A stretch of 64,000 nt of DNA from Diplolepis rosae (GCA_030998225.1 JAPYXD010000056.1:1674001-1738000), one strand, 5' to 3'; positions 21,131 through 33,245 are shown, counted from the stretch's first letter. Notes: generated by a model not told the origin, from the sequence alone. Numbers and translations are program-made.

Positions 21131-23385
21131 AAGATAATGATTATAAAAATAAATTAGCCCAAAAATATTGACTAGATAGAGTTCTGAGTCGGTTATGTTA
21201 CATTGAGAACGAGAATGAGAATATAACCGGCAGATAAATTCTCTTAGAATTTATGAGAATTTTCTCATTTTGACTTTTTAAATGTTTTAAACAATCAGAA
21301 TCAATTATTTATTGCGTATAAAATTATAGTTCAATAATTCAAACATATTCTGATTGTATATGATAAGCGCCTGTCGAAATTTAATAAATATCATAATCAC
21401 AACACGTCGTTTGCCTGTTGCCGGTGGTTGCCGGGTCTGCAAGTACTTATCACGAAAAGTTGATCCTAATCAGACTGAATGAGACGAAGCGAAGAATTTA
21501 GAGGGCTAAAGGTAATTATCATGCTCTATGTTAGTTTTGCATGTTACAGGTGAGTTTTTTAACAGTCAATAGACGTTTTTTTAGAGTGTATGTTATATTA
21601 TTATCAAATGCAATGGAAACATTAGTTTATTTAATTAGAATACACTACCGGTCAAAATTGGGGGACCACGTGCTTTTTGATGATTACTTAAATTATCTTG
21701 ATTTTAATTTTGTGAGTGATGAAATTTGCTCTCATTATGAATTGAATGCCATCAAAATTCTCTATAAAATGAGTTCAGAATGAAGTTGTTTTGTTAAATT
21801 TTGAAGAAGGTATTGCAAAAAAATCTAAATTTCAATGTTTTCTTAAATTTTGAAAAACTTTCAAGATAATCAACATTTATTAATGTTCTTGGGCTTACTT
21901 TAAAGCTAAGATTCTTCCAACTCGCAATAAATTGTCATTATAAATGTATAATTTTTTTCTTGCATTGTGCAAAGAGTTAAAATTGTAACAAAAACGAAGG
22001 GAAAATTCGAAAACATTTCATCTGCAGGGAAATCATAATAAAAATCATATAAATATATGTTTGAAGGGAGTACTATAGAAAATTCATGATTATATGTTTT
22101 ATATACCTTATAAAAATGTTCCTCTTAGCAAAAGCAATATTGGAATTTTTCCAATTTTTTTATTCGAACTTTAACCTAGTGCACTGTGCAAGAAAAAAAT
22201 TATTGGATTTCCATGAATCATGGCTTATTCTTTTGGGGAAAAGATTCTCTACAACTCTAATTTTTCCAATTTTAAAAGTACAGTTTTCTGTTATTAAAAG
22301 CGTTGAAGCAATTTTTCAAAAAGAATTTTTTTTTCAAAATAGCTATATTTGAAGATTTTTCACTTATTTTCAAACTGGGAAACATTAGGGTTATAGAGAA
22401 TATTTTCCCTGGTAAAATAGGCCATGATTTATGAAAATTCAATTATTTTAAAAAAATTGATCAGAAGGTTTAGTAAGGAAAGATTCTATTACAACAAATA
22501 ATGTTAAAAGTATTATTTTTCGTAATTTTTAAATTTTCTCCATAAGAAATTTTTTTTTTGTTTTATATGAAACGACTAATGATATCATTTTAAGTCTCAA
22601 AATCATAAAATAACTTTTTTCTTCAGAGACCTGTTTCTTGGCACGACAACTACCTTAATGATAATATGGTTGCCTCATATTTTTCGACAACGATGAGTAC
22701 ATACTTAGGAATAGGTAGAATATAGAATAGGTAGAGAATAGGTATAAGTGATATCAATATTTTTTTACTAAAGTTGCATTCTCAAAAGTTTTTATACTAC
22801 GATTTAAGCGTTTATGAAGGTCAAATGTTAAATTTTTTATTTTAAATGTAGCTTAAGCTATATTACTCTACATTTTATATGCTAGGTCTTAAAAAGTTGA
22901 ACAGTATTGAGGAAAATGAAAACAAAAGGCTGAAAATGATTACTAAGATTCTCAAGCTCATTAAAGTAATGTGTTTTACATAATTAAAATATAATAATGT
23001 TATATTTTGTTCTAATAAAAATTGTTTAAAGAATTTCATGCAAATAAGACGTTTAATTTACTAAAGAAATTAATATAATTCATTGACATTTTTATAATTA
23101 TGGAGATAATGTTAATTAAATATCTTTAGTATTAAATTCAAAGTGAACATAACCTAAAATTTTAGCGGTGAAAAGTTTTAATATCTTGAGAGTAAAACAA
23201 TTTCAAGGTTCTTTTTCATTTCAAACACATTTACACAATCAAATGCCTCTTATTTAATAAAAAATATATTTTCAAAATTGATAAGTGCACATAAATTGAT
23301 ATTTAAAACATAAATTCTCCAAATTCTCTTTATATTCTCTTATATTCTTTAAATTCTGTAATATTCTCGATTATATTCCACCAAC
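21131..23385. other. AT-rich stretch between env-like fragments
   Basis: ORFs at 21541-21783 and 22086-22352 are Phe/Leu/Ile-rich AT-driven frames with no motif. Nothing else is recognised. The segment could be decayed internal retroelement sequence or a later insertion. Confidence 0.35.
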
Positions 23386-23386
23386 T

Positions 23387-23659
23387 TAAATTCTCGAGAA
23401 TTTAAGAACTCTATGGCTAGAAGGGTGCAGTACCCTAACCTTATTAATAATAACAACTGTTATATACTTCACACAAAGGATTATCCGCAAAAACTGCAAA
23501 AACTGTAAAACCTGTACCAATAAAAATTTAAACATTAAAGAAAACAAAGAAGAAGTAGAACTACAACCCCTTACAGTAGACAATCAAGCAAACACAGAAG
23601 AAATGCACCCCCAACGAAGAGTATTAACAATTCCAACAACAAATGTTAGAATTGCATAA
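23387..23659 (+). pseudogene. Membrane-anchored tail, env-like, of the LTR retroelement
   Basis: Open frame ending at TAA 23657-23659. It has a hydrophobic helix (CSTLTLLIITTVIYF), then a basic and Cys-rich stop-transfer stretch (RIIRKNCKNCKTC) and a polar tail of about 45 residues. A single transmembrane anchor with a cytoplasmic tail just before a purine tract is where an insect endogenous retroelement would end its env gene. No ectodomain is recognisable here, so the assignment is by architecture only. Confidence 0.35.
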
Positions 23660-23689
23660 ACAAATGCAAGTCGTTGAGGACAAGGACAC

Positions 23690-23712
23690 TTTTAAGGAGG
23701 GAGGACAAGTAT
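23690..23712 (+). promoter_or_regulatory. Polypurine tract of the LTR retroelement
   Basis: TTTTAAGGAGGGAGGACAAG lies about 30 bp after the last stop codon. This is the usual spot for the plus-strand primer, with an LTR expected next (from about 23711). I could not find its partner 5' LTR. Confidence 0.4.
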
Positions 23713-24059
23713 TCAATTAGAGAAATTTTTTTCCAAAAATCACAATAATTCACCATACATCATTACGGATACCACTATAAATATATGAAAATTAGGTGCA
23801 ATACATAATGGCAGCAGTAATAAACTAATAATTGAAGCAACAGAGGAAAAAGAAGGAGAATCACATAGGCGTAGCTATAATAATATAACAAATGAACATA
23901 ATAATAATGTATAAATATTCTTAACTATTCTAATAGTAGTCCCCTAAGAAACCATCTTCCTCCTCGGATGTCCTTTCCTCTCCTGTCTGCATTTCTGGAA
24001 AAGGAAAGAAAAATATCAACAATTAAAAAACCTTTGTGTTCACATATTCGCTTCCTGCA

Positions 24060-25440
24060 AAAAAGCGACAGTGATGACCCGTGATTCAACAAGAAGTACA
24101 AAATTCTGCGGAAACAGGAAACTGCACCTACCAGGAAGGATCACCGGGCTTGTCCCGCACCGACAAAGAAGACACCCCAAACCAGAGTGGAGAAACTTGC
24201 CACAATGGCGAAACCAGCCCGCTGCTCCGGAATTGCTGAAAGCAAAGAAGAAAATACAGGGAAATTATCACACCGAGACTATACCAAAATGTGAAAATCT
24301 AGAAAAGACTTCACATAATAACTACAACTTACCTCAGGCAAAAATAAGATGAAGGAGTCCAGTGAATACATTTTCGCGCCTCGGACGTGGCCACGTGCGC
24401 CTCGACGAGTGGCAGCAATTCTGCAGCTTGGTCACCATCAGCCTCTTGATGAAGTATGGCCGCCTGTTCCAGCAAAGCCAAGGATTGGGGCCCAAAACCA
24501 TCATTTCGGGGCCTACCCCGGCTCTGAATCCCAAGAATGCCACAAGCACGCCTAGTTTCGAGTTGTTCGACCACGAAGTTGACTCAAAAACAGGTGGTTG
24601 GCAACCTCCGTGTGGCCAGCAGCTGGACCTGGGCCAGAAACTGCCCAGGGTGACACCGCAGCTGCATACGAGGACGACTATGGACTTCTGAAACAAAAAA
24701 AAAAACAAAACAAAAGGAGATTAATACTAAGAACAAAAACAAAAAACAATCATTCCTAAAACGGGCACAATTCTGGGGTCACGAACTAAAGCACACACCT
24801 ATGCGGTTCCCACGAAATATCCGCGCAGTTTAAAAATGTCCTTAACTGCCAGGATATGCCGCCTTAGGGCTGATAAACACCCAAGAGATCTTCAGTCTCC
24901 GAGATCCGAAGTTTCACGCTATCCCGGACTGAAACTGATCCGCTTGAAGCAACCACGGGAGCTGCTTCAGCCAAGGATTCACACTCAACAACCGGCCCTT
25001 GCAGCGACAAATCAAAATTACTAACACTATCGATGACCGATTCGCACGAAAGGCCTATCGAATCATCATTGTTAATCGTCGAAGTGGGAACACTAAAACA
25101 TTACGCGAGAAAAGAATCAAATGAGTCGACCCTATTTAAGGAACCCGACATCTCGCGAAGCACTTCTAACAGAGTCTGGCTAGCACCTAGTTAGATTCGC
25201 AACACTTCAGAGAATGAACAAAGGTACTCACCACCAGTCTCGGGCACTGAAGATAATCCCCTTTTTAGAGCAAGGAGGTGGCCCTGGTCAATGCAATAGT
25301 CCTCGTAGAACATGGTGACGGAGCTGAAGCTATATGTATCGCTGTCCATGATTACCAGAAAACTGACAGCAGAAACGATCAGATGGCCCTGCATATAACA
25401 CATGACATCACGATAAAGCCCTGGCATCAGCTATGAGTCC
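24060..25440. other. GC-richer unclassified segment
   Basis: Composition shifts clearly from the AT-rich surroundings. Both strands carry open frames of 80-125 codons (plus 24362-24691; minus 24708-24334; minus 25427-25191), none with a family motif I recognise. Downstream of it lie a polypurine tract (25793-25802) and a putative LTR start, so it may be the internal region of a non-autonomous LTR element on the plus strand. A captured cellular sequence is another possibility. Confidence 0.35.
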
Positions 25441-25802
25441 CCCCTGAGATGACAGCACAAATCACACATGCACTAAAACAATGAACAAGACACCAAGGCA
25501 AAAGACAAAACAGAAAACCGTTGTGTCAAATTAGGACGAAAATTAACTCATCCGATGAGACCATCCATAAGCAGCTATAGTATAACATTACTAGTATTAA
25601 AAATAATGAAATAATACCCTTATGACAACCAGAAATAAGAAAATCTAGTAAACATACCTGGAATACCTGGAGCCTCTACGAATCACACGCACAAAAAGAC
25701 ATCAAGACAAGACGCAATCGCTAATTGAACACGGCGTTCACCTAAAACCGAAAACCCTTATAGTTTTTATCGGAAAGGATGATTGTTCTAAGGAGGAAGG
25801 AC

Positions 25803-26248
25803 TGTTACATCCCAGTAACATCAAATTTTAAATTTCTGTTATTGCTCCTGCATAAGAGCAATACATCATACACCAAAGTAGATAATTGGTTAATATTCTT
25901 TGATTAAAATTAGTCCTATGGTAATTACTATCTAGACCAGGTAACTGTTCTACAGAGGTAAACTAATGCACTACCTCACATCGATAGATTGGTTCGACAC
26001 AAGTAATAAAGTAACAAGTAATAATGAAGAGTATCGCTCGGTCTATATGGTAATAACCCACCCGGTAATGAGTCAGTGAGTCATACCGCGCGTCGATACT
26101 ATAGTGATGCAGCGTTAGTAACCTAGGGAGACTGTATCAGGTTAGTGGCGTGGCTTCATTAACATTGACTTATTATTGCCTTAGTTAATATAATTATTAT
26201 ACCGTACTTCTTAGTTATTAAACATAAGATTATTGTTGAAATTACTAA
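25803..26248 (+). mobile_element. Putative 3' LTR of a second retroelement
   Basis: GGAGGAAGGAC (purine tract) is followed directly by TGTTACATCCCAGTAAC, a typical LTR start. A plausible end is ATTACTAACA at 26248. No second copy is in the window, so the end point is a guess. Confidence 0.4.
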
Positions 26249-26394
26249 CAATCAAAAATAATTTAGTAATGAATCATACACAATCCATGAATAAGGATAC
26301 ACATACTATTATAAATAGAAATATTGATTGATTGTAGAAAATCAATCAATTAATCAATCAGAGGTTGCCACATATAAAATATAAGCTACAACCA

Positions 26395-26716
26395 AGTAGA
26401 TGCAGGTATTCTTAGTCATACCCGAATGTACTTGTTGATTAGGAATAGAAATAGGCAAAAGAGAGAAGAAAAAGGATATAAAATCCTAGTTTTAAATCAA
26501 AATTGACCAATAATAATAGACAGTGGTGGGAGAGAAACATAGATCATTGAACAAACGTGACTTTATACAATATTGCACCGTGCGTGACTTTATACAAATT
26601 TTCACGGCAGTTGACTTTATACAATTTTGCGCGATCCACTCCCACTTCAGTCACTATTGAAAGATCCAAAAATATATATACCCAAGATTCACCTCTGGAG
26701 GTTTGTCATTAAGTCA
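26395..26716 (+). repeat. Repeat block L (LTR-like), copy 2, 5' part
   Basis: Matches 9369-9735 with about 85-90 % identity by eye, including the triplicate GTGACTTTATACAA units. The match stops at TCAACG (26716), exactly where LINE-related sequence begins. Confidence 0.7.
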
Positions 26717-26817
26717 ACGACAGGCCTTTCTTCCTACTTGGCCAGATTACCTTTAAGGTAAGCGGCTGAGAGCAGGAAGGGCCTTCTATGGAAACAGAGA
26801 GGCCGGTGTAAACCTAA

Positions 26818-27510
26818 ATGGCTGCATCCGGCTTAACCATTATCCAGATCATTTTGCACCACACCAAAAGCGTCTCTGCAGTTCTGCAGAAAAGCATAGC
26901 TGTGATGCACACAGGCATCTCACTTATCCAAGAAACGTGGATAAACAGAGATGCCATTAGGGAATTAGGGGGGTCTGCCATTTGTTGTTACAGTTACCCC
27001 GAGGCACCCAACCCGAGGACATGCATTCTGGTGAAGAACATCAACATTGTCCCACTACTGGATCTTTGTTCCACAGACCTTATGGTGGCTTCAGTCGACC
27101 CAATAGGAATTGGTAAGCTCGTCATTGAATCGGCATACATTCTTCATGACAGTGTGTCCCATCCACCAGGGGAAGTCCGCTCACTAGTGGACTACTGTAA
27201 GGCAAGAAGCCTGCCCCTGCTTTTGGGATGCGATGCAAACTCTCACCATAAGCTGTGGGGTAGCACAGACACCAACAGAAGGGATGAGGACCTGATGGAT
27301 TATCTAATCACTACTGACGTTGATATACTAAATACAGGTAAGATACCGCCTTTCGGAAATCTGTCCGAGAGGTCCTATCTGACCACATGCAGATACGGTA
27401 CGAACTGGAATCACGCGCACCCTCTGGCCCCACATGGGTCAGGAATCCGAGGAAAACAAACTGGGAGTGTTATTCCACAGACCTACAAGCTGCATTCCAC
27501 GGGAAAACCA
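26818..27510 (+). pseudogene. LINE ORF2: endonuclease domain
   Basis: ATG 26818 opens the endonuclease (IQIILHHTKSVSAVL; SLIQETW; LLGCDANSHHKLWGSTD). Related LINEs read QEPW and GCDANAHH at these places. Between about 27340 and 27385 a deletion plus frameshift removes the stretch before the SDH motif; SDHMQIRYELESR then appears in the next frame (about 27381). Catalytic Asp/Asn of the central block are present, but the protein is broken. Confidence 0.8.
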
Positions 27511-28578
27511 TGAAAATCAAAGACGTAGATGTCCTTTCAAGGTCGGCTGACCAATTTTTGTCGGCTATTACTGCTACGTACGAACTCAACTGCTTACCTT
27601 TGAAAATAAAAAAGGCACGGGAGACCCACTGGTGGAATAGGAAGCTTGAAAAGCTTCGTAAAGAAACTAGAGAAAGGTTTAGAGGGGCCAAGAAAGGCAA
27701 TATGGAAGAACTATGGAACTTATCCAATGCAACTGGAAAGAATGAAATTAGGGAGGCCAAGGGTAAGAGCTGGACCTCCTTCTGTTCGGACATAGAAAAG
27801 GGTGCAGAGTTGGCCAAGCTGAATAGATTACTGGCCCGTAACCCAGGAGCTATGTTGAGCACCCTACGACTACCAGACGGAACGCACTCAGAGTCGGACG
27901 AGGAGACCCTGAACCTTTTGACAATGTCGCACTTCCCGGGCTTTAAAGGTCCAACGGAGGTGGGGGGGGGGGAGTTTTCAAAAGGGCTGACCGCTGCATG
28001 CGACCTAATTGGGAATACGCGGGCGGCTGGCCCAGAAGATCTCCCCAGCCAGGGTCAGATGGGCCTTGAAGTCTTGCAAGCCCTTCAAGTCCCCAGGTCC
28101 AGATGGCATTTACCCGGCCCTCCTACAGAGGGCTAGGCACCCCATCATTGGGCCGCTAGTGAGACTTGCTAGGGCCAGTCTGACTCTGGGTTACGTTCCC
28201 AAAGCTTGGAGAGGGACACGGGTTATTTTTATACCCAAAGCAGGCAAGAACGGATGGACGTCCTCGAAGGTTTCCCGACCAATCAGCCTTACCTCCTTCG
28301 TACTAAAAACGGTTAAGAGAGTCGTGGACAGATACATCCGCGATAAGTTCCTGGCGACAAAACCGCTACATAACGATCAGTATGCCTGCAGGGCCGGTCG
28401 CTCGACCGAAAAAGCCCTGAGCAAAGCGGTGAATCTGATTGAGGATCAACTGAACTTAAAAGGATTCGCTATTGGGACATTCGTGGATATTGAGGGCGCC
28501 TTCAACCACACATCCAGTGAAGTGATCAGGAGAGCTATGATAAGACAAGGAGTCCCCATAGCCGTAGTTGACTGGATT
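27511..28578 (+). pseudogene. LINE ORF2: linker and RT fingers
   Basis: Frame 27387-28136 carries the basic linker (RETHWWNRKLEKLRKETRER; SWTSFCSDIEK). A run of 10 G (27962-27971) and a shift near 28040 move the text to frame 28009-28578, which reads KSPGPDGIYPALLQ, GYVPKAWRGTRVIFIPKAGK and GTFVDIEGAFNHTS (first catalytic Asp). It ends at an in-frame TGA (28579-28581) after VVDWI. The same frame continues beyond the stop. Confidence 0.85.
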
Positions 28579-28581
28579 TGA

Positions 28582-29592
28582 CATATGCTAGGAAACAGGA
28601 ACATCACGATAGCCAAAGGAAACACTACCCTTCGAGGGATCGTTGATTCAGGATGCCCGCAGGGAGGATTACTATCTCCCTTGCTGTGGAGTCTAGTAGA
28701 GGATGAACTACTGCATCTACTTACTGACCAAGGATGTCACCCCATTGGATATGCTGATGACATCCTAGTTAGTACGCGGAATGCATTTGGATTACGCCAA
28801 TTAGGCGTAATGCAACAGACGGTAAAGGTTGTAGACACCTGGTGTCGAACAACAGCACTCTCGGTGAACCCAGGTAAGACTGACGTAGTCATTTTTACCA
28901 GGCGGTACAAATGGAGTACAACTAGTACACTGGAACTGAAAAAGCAGCGTCTAGAAACCTCCAAGAGCGCTAAATATCTAGGAGTTATCTTAGACAATAA
29001 GCTAGCTTGGAAAGACCACTTTGAAAACAAGTGCAACAAATTTATAACAACCCTTTGGGATTGCAGAAGAGCTATTGGAAATAATTGGGGCCTGAAACCC
29101 GACACACAACTGTGGATCTACACAGCGATTCTGCGACCCAGGCTAACTTATGCGTCAATAGTCTGTGGAGCAGAGTCAAGCAGAAGACGGCCATGTCCAG
29201 GTTGGAAAAACTCAGAGGTCTGATCCTTAGAGGGATCACTGGTGCCTTGAAGTCTTTACCTACAACGGCGTTGGGAGCACTAATGGGGCAAGAGCCTCTG
29301 CACCTAACCATCACAGCTGAGGCTAGCAAGGCGGTCTGGAGAATTGGCGAAAACCCTAATACAGTGATCTCAAAAAACAGAAAACCACTGCCAATATCGT
29401 AGGGAGGGTTCGGGGGCTTGTGTCTATGGGAAGAACAGCGACACAAGCCTCGTGGTCCCGTAGGGACGCCAATCCACAGTTCTCCAAGCCGAGATTGCGG
29501 CCATACTCCAATGCGCTTGCGTAGCATGGAATTATGGCCGCAGCAGGAACATCCGCATCTGCTCAGATAGTAGAGCGGCTATCACGACACTA
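28582..29592 (+). pseudogene. LINE ORF2: RT palm/thumb and start of RNase H
   Basis: Continues in frame with SGCPQGGLLSPLLW and GYADDILVS; the catalytic Asp pair is intact here, unlike in the R1-type element. Then KSAKYLGVILDNKLAWKDHF follows. A shift near 29160 moves the text to frame 29085-29402 (MSRLEKLRGLILRGITGALK). Around 29400 about 100 residues of connecting sequence are missing compared with relatives. SDSRAAITTL, part of RNase H, is reached just before the TA-flanked insertion at 29593. Confidence 0.8.
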
Positions 29593-31050
29593 CACGGGGA
29601 AAAATAGTTGAAGTAATTTTACTCAACTCTGTCGATTAAACTTGGGACATAAGGACATTTGAACATCTATTAAATCCTAGTCGGGTAAAATGAATTTGAT
29701 ATATACCTAATTCACCCAAAGTGAATAACAATAAGCGTTACATAGGGAATAGTAAGGAGTTGAGTAAAACGTTATCGAAGACAGGGCACCAACATGCGTC
29801 TGTGGGTTAACATGAAATGTATAAGTATATCACCGACGCTTGAGGTGTTTCAAACCGTAGTTGTGTAAAATGAGCATCGGGCGTATTATTTCAACTGGCA
29901 ATGGTATGGTTCTCTCAAATAAAGAAAAATTCTTACCTCGAGCCTGCCAATAGTCATCCGGTACATACATAAACAACATACAAATACATTCACACCATCG
30001 AGACGTAGCCAATCAGATTTCAAATCACAAATACACTTAAACATATAACCTTACATATATAAACCTAATAACTACAATTATATATAGTACGATACGCTTT
30101 CGTCGAATCACGCACACGCTCGCTTACAATGCTGAGATATAAAATTTGGAACTTTCTTATATAGTGACTGCATGAGTTATTCAGAGCTTGTGAGAGTAAA
30201 TGCCGTCAATAAAATTTTTTAGCCTTACTCAAGTAAAAATAAATCAACTTTTTTCAAAAATGATTAATAAAATATTTTTAAAAATTAATATAATTACACA
30301 ATTATTATAACTATGATTATTGATATATATAATATAATTATTAAATAACATTTAGTATACATTTTTATTATAACAACGTATGAAGTTTAGTGAAACTAAA
30401 TTTTCAAATGTACATTAAAAAATTGCATTATTATTAAGAAGTATCTTGTATAAAAACATTTAAAGGAAGGTTCTTTTATTTTCTGTGTTTTATATTTTCA
30501 AAATATTGATTTTACATTTGCGAATTCCAAATTATTATTCTGCCTGAGTAATTTATGTGATATTTCATATTTTATGTAATACACTTATCGATTTTTTTTG
30601 TTTAAATTTTCATAAGATCAATTTAATTTTAAGAATTTAAGTTTTTGAAATTAAAAATTTTTCATGTGTGCCCAAGGCGCAGATTACTTTCATTCGTTCC
30701 TGCGTGAATAGATGTAGCTGTTGGAATAAATCTTGCGATTCACGGTTTACTCAACTCTCGATTGAAGCGTAGAGTAGAATGAACGGAAAGCTCTACTATT
30801 TTTGTGATTTAATAAATGATTGGTTTTTTATAGCTATACTACGAGTAATAATAAATATATTTAGACATTTTTAATGCACGCTTTCATACTTCACCCTACA
30901 CTTCTGAATTTTACTCAACTTTGATTCATTTTCGAACATTTAATATATCACAAATAAATACAGAGATACTAAATAACTTCTAACTTGTCCTTATGTCCCA
31001 AATTTGATCGGAAGTTGAGTAAAATTACTTTAACTATTTTTCTCCGTGTA
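29591..31050 (-). mobile_element. 1.46 kb TA-flanked element, copy B
   Basis: TA (29591-29592), CACGGGGAAAAATAGTTGAAG, the inverse end ACTATTTTTCTCCGTG to 31048, then TA (31049-31050). 1456 bp, reverse orientation relative to copy A and almost identical to it, inserted inside the LINE RNase H coding region. No transposase gene. A 60-codon minus-strand frame (30012-29830) is not supported as a gene. Confidence 0.9.
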
Positions 31051-31394
31051 GGTAAGTCAGTGACGCTGGTCTGGGAATGCTACGAAGCATTGAACAAACT
31101 AGTGAAAGGCAACCAAGTCACAGTCCTCTGGACACCCGGACACAGGGGTATCAAGGGCAACGAGACAGCGGATAGACTAGCAAAGTTAGCGACTAAACAA
31201 AACTCAACTGGTCTAGAGCCAGTAATAGGTATTTCAAATAGGTCGGTCACAGAAGATATTAAAAAGTGTCTGGCCAAGAAACACCAGGAAGAGTGGTGCA
31301 AGGCTACGGCATGCATGCAAGCCAAAACCCTCATAGGGAAACATCTGAACCCCAAACGAGCTGCAGATCTACGCAGACTTAGTAGAACCGAGGT
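31051..31394 (+). pseudogene. LINE ORF2: RNase H remainder
   Basis: After the TA element the frame reads KSVTLVWECYEALNKL and WTPGHRGIKGNETADRLAKLA. The last is the RNase H block with catalytic-site His and Asp. It continues to RTEV and is then cut by the next insert at 31395. Confidence 0.85.
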
Positions 31395-32370
31395 TGTGAC
31401 GTTGCAAAATTTTGCAACTCACAGTCATGAATGAAATACATGATTTGATAATATTTAATTTCTGCATGTTTAATTTTGAATGATTTTATTGAACTAAAGA
31501 GTTCCTGAAAGGCTGCACGGTACTCCAGGACCAGAGGATATATTTAGAATTTTATATTAAGGATTTATTGCTGTGTTTGTTTTATTGTTTTATTCATGTA
31601 TATCTGAGAGCATCGCGGGACGTCGAGGGAAATAAGGACCTGAAGGACTTACTTATGCTGTCGCATGGTCCGAAAGGACTTCGATTTCACCGACTTGTGC
31701 CGAACCTGCCATTTCCAAGTTTTGCCACCTATTCTCGAGCAACTATCGACGTCCTGAGTACCGGACGAAGTAGCTTAACCCCAAAAGTTATCCCCCCCCC
31801 CCTTTTTGTTGATGAAGCATTCCCGAATTTTCCGTTTTCGCCTCTGCCCCCCCCCTTTTTATATATAATATCTATTAGTGTTCTTGTTTGATTTTAATAT
31901 TTCCCCGTTTAGCATATTTTTTTTGTATATAGCTGTAAGTTGACGCAAGTCGGGTAAACAAAAGTGTTAATTTTAAATAAAATTTGTTTTATCTCAACTT
32001 AACCTGGCAAAGTCGCTTCATTTGTGTGTTACAGAAACCTTTTCTTTGGCCCATTCCGCTCCAGAAACTCCCCCACTCTACTGACTTCGAGCTGAGCTAT
32101 CCGAAAGTCCGGTACACCCAGTTTCTATCAAGACACCCCCCCCCATCAATTTTGAATCTGTCTCTTACGCTCCCCCCCCCCCCCCTTTTTTTTATTTATC
32201 GAATTGAGGTGAACTTGTCGGTCTGGCGCCGAACAAAAATCGTTTTGTAGTACTTTGTGGAAAATCGTTTAATTTGATGTCCTGATACTTACTGGTGGAG
32301 GCTTGGTGCCAAAAAAGTGCCAAATTGCAATGAAAATTAAGTATAGCATTACAAGGTAAAGACCTTAACA
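31395..32370 (+). mobile_element. LTR-like insert (possible solo LTR) in the LINE
   Basis: Begins TGTGACGTTGCAAAATTTTGC and ends CCTTAACA. The flanks GAGGT (31390-31394) and GAAGT (32371-32375) differ by one base and could be a 5-bp duplication, as in BEL/gypsy insertion. Contains long C runs (31790s, 31845s, 32135s, 32170s) and an internal TTAAATAAAATTTG polyadenylation-like stretch. ORFs inside (31568-31891, 31984-32250) are proline-rich by virtue of the C runs and are not convincing genes. Confidence 0.5.
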
Positions 32371-32703
32371 GAAGTGTTTATTGGCCACGGCAACCTTGCC
32401 TACCATAGACATGAGGTAGGGCTTGCTGAAAGTCCACTTTGTCGACTATTTGGGGAAGACAATGAAACTTCCACCCATATACTCTGCAATTGTCCAGAAA
32501 TTGGGGACAAATGGCAGATTCTCACGGGCTACTTATCCATAGATGTAGCCGTGATTCAGACCAAAAACGTGGCCCAGGTTCTGGCCCATTGGCACGGGCT
32601 GTGGGGTCGCGCATGAGGTTTTAGTTGGTGATGTAACGGGGTTACCCAAGCATCAGGGGCCCTTCCGGGTCCCTGTCACATTTATAAAAAATAATAATAA
32701 TAA
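32371..32703 (+). pseudogene. LINE ORF2 C-terminus and 3' UTR
   Basis: Resumes VFIGHGNLAYHRHEVGL, then SPLCRLFGEDNETSTHILC, a Cys/His motif in which the second Cys of CRLC is Phe (CRLF). Stop TGA at 32614-32616. The 3' UTR includes ATCAGGGGCCCTTCC and ends in the (TAA)n tail. Confidence 0.8.
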
Positions 32704-32938
32704 TAGCAAGATACGTAAGCAGATAATTGGTCACACCAGTTGGTGGACTTGCATCCCTTACACCATACTACCTCCTGCGAAATTTATCGTTGTTTTGCTA
32801 CCTCACGGAAACTCTGAAAACCCTGAAAACCATTTTGAGCACGTAAGGAAAAATACGTGTCGCTTAGTTTGTCAAGTACTACAATATATATGAGACCGAA
32901 GAAAATTGGAGGGGGACACCTCCCTAATGTTCCTTATG
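32704..32938 (+). repeat. Repeat blocks L (3' part) and X, copy 2
   Basis: 32704-32805 matches 10010-10115 (GCAAGATA.GTAAGC.GATAATTG ... CACCAGTTGGTGGACTTGCATCCC). 32821-32938 matches block X at 9256-9366. The part of L corresponding to 9737-10009 is absent, replaced by or deleted with the LINE. Confidence 0.7.
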
Positions 32939-33245
32939 AGTCACTTTGTGCGCCAAAAATCTACTGTCGAGTTCACATTTCATTTTTTGCATAAGCTAAG
33001 GTTGGAGATGGCTTTCGAGCGTCATCGAAGCGCTAAAAATGGGGAAAACAGTGAAAAAGATCCTCAAAGCATCTCTGACATTGCAATAGAGATTTTCAAG
33101 GTCACCGGTGTCTGCGGGAATTTTTTTCATATTCAGCGCGTGAAATTACATATAAATACCCTCTCGAACTTTCATGACAAATGAAACAAATTTTGTACAT
33201 TGTACTTTACGTTGCATGCGGGGCTGTTCGATACATCGTCCAGCA
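32939..33245. other. Spacer before hAT element 2
   Basis: A 92-codon plus-strand frame (32906-33184) has no recognisable motif and overlaps repeat X. Nothing else is seen. Confidence 0.35.

Larger units (their letters stand above)
26717..32703 (+). mobile_element. APE-RT-RNase H LINE (I/LOA-like), 5' truncated and twice interrupted
   Basis: One ORF2 with endonuclease, RT, RNase H and C-terminal Cys/His motif in order, then a short 3' UTR and a (TAA)n tail (32688-32703), a tail type known from I- and LOA-group LINEs. The RNase H domain sets it apart from the R1-clade element at the window start. It interrupts block L (L resumes at 32704). A 1456-bp TA-flanked element sits at 29593-31048 and a 976-bp LTR-like insert at 31395-32370. 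Stops, frameshifts and deletions mark it as dead. Confidence 0.85.

Noticed and set aside
29830..30012. 60-codon frame as a transposase of the 1.46 kb element
   Set aside because: Too short, no DDE or HTH motif, and not extended in copy A.
31568..32250. Two proline/phenylalanine-rich ORFs in the LTR-like insert
   Set aside because: Open only because of C and T homopolymers.
9256..32938. Integrated circular virus (polydnavirus-like) suggested by permuted X/L order
   Set aside because: No viral gene or excision motif seen; two-LTR or tandem arrangement explains the order more simply.
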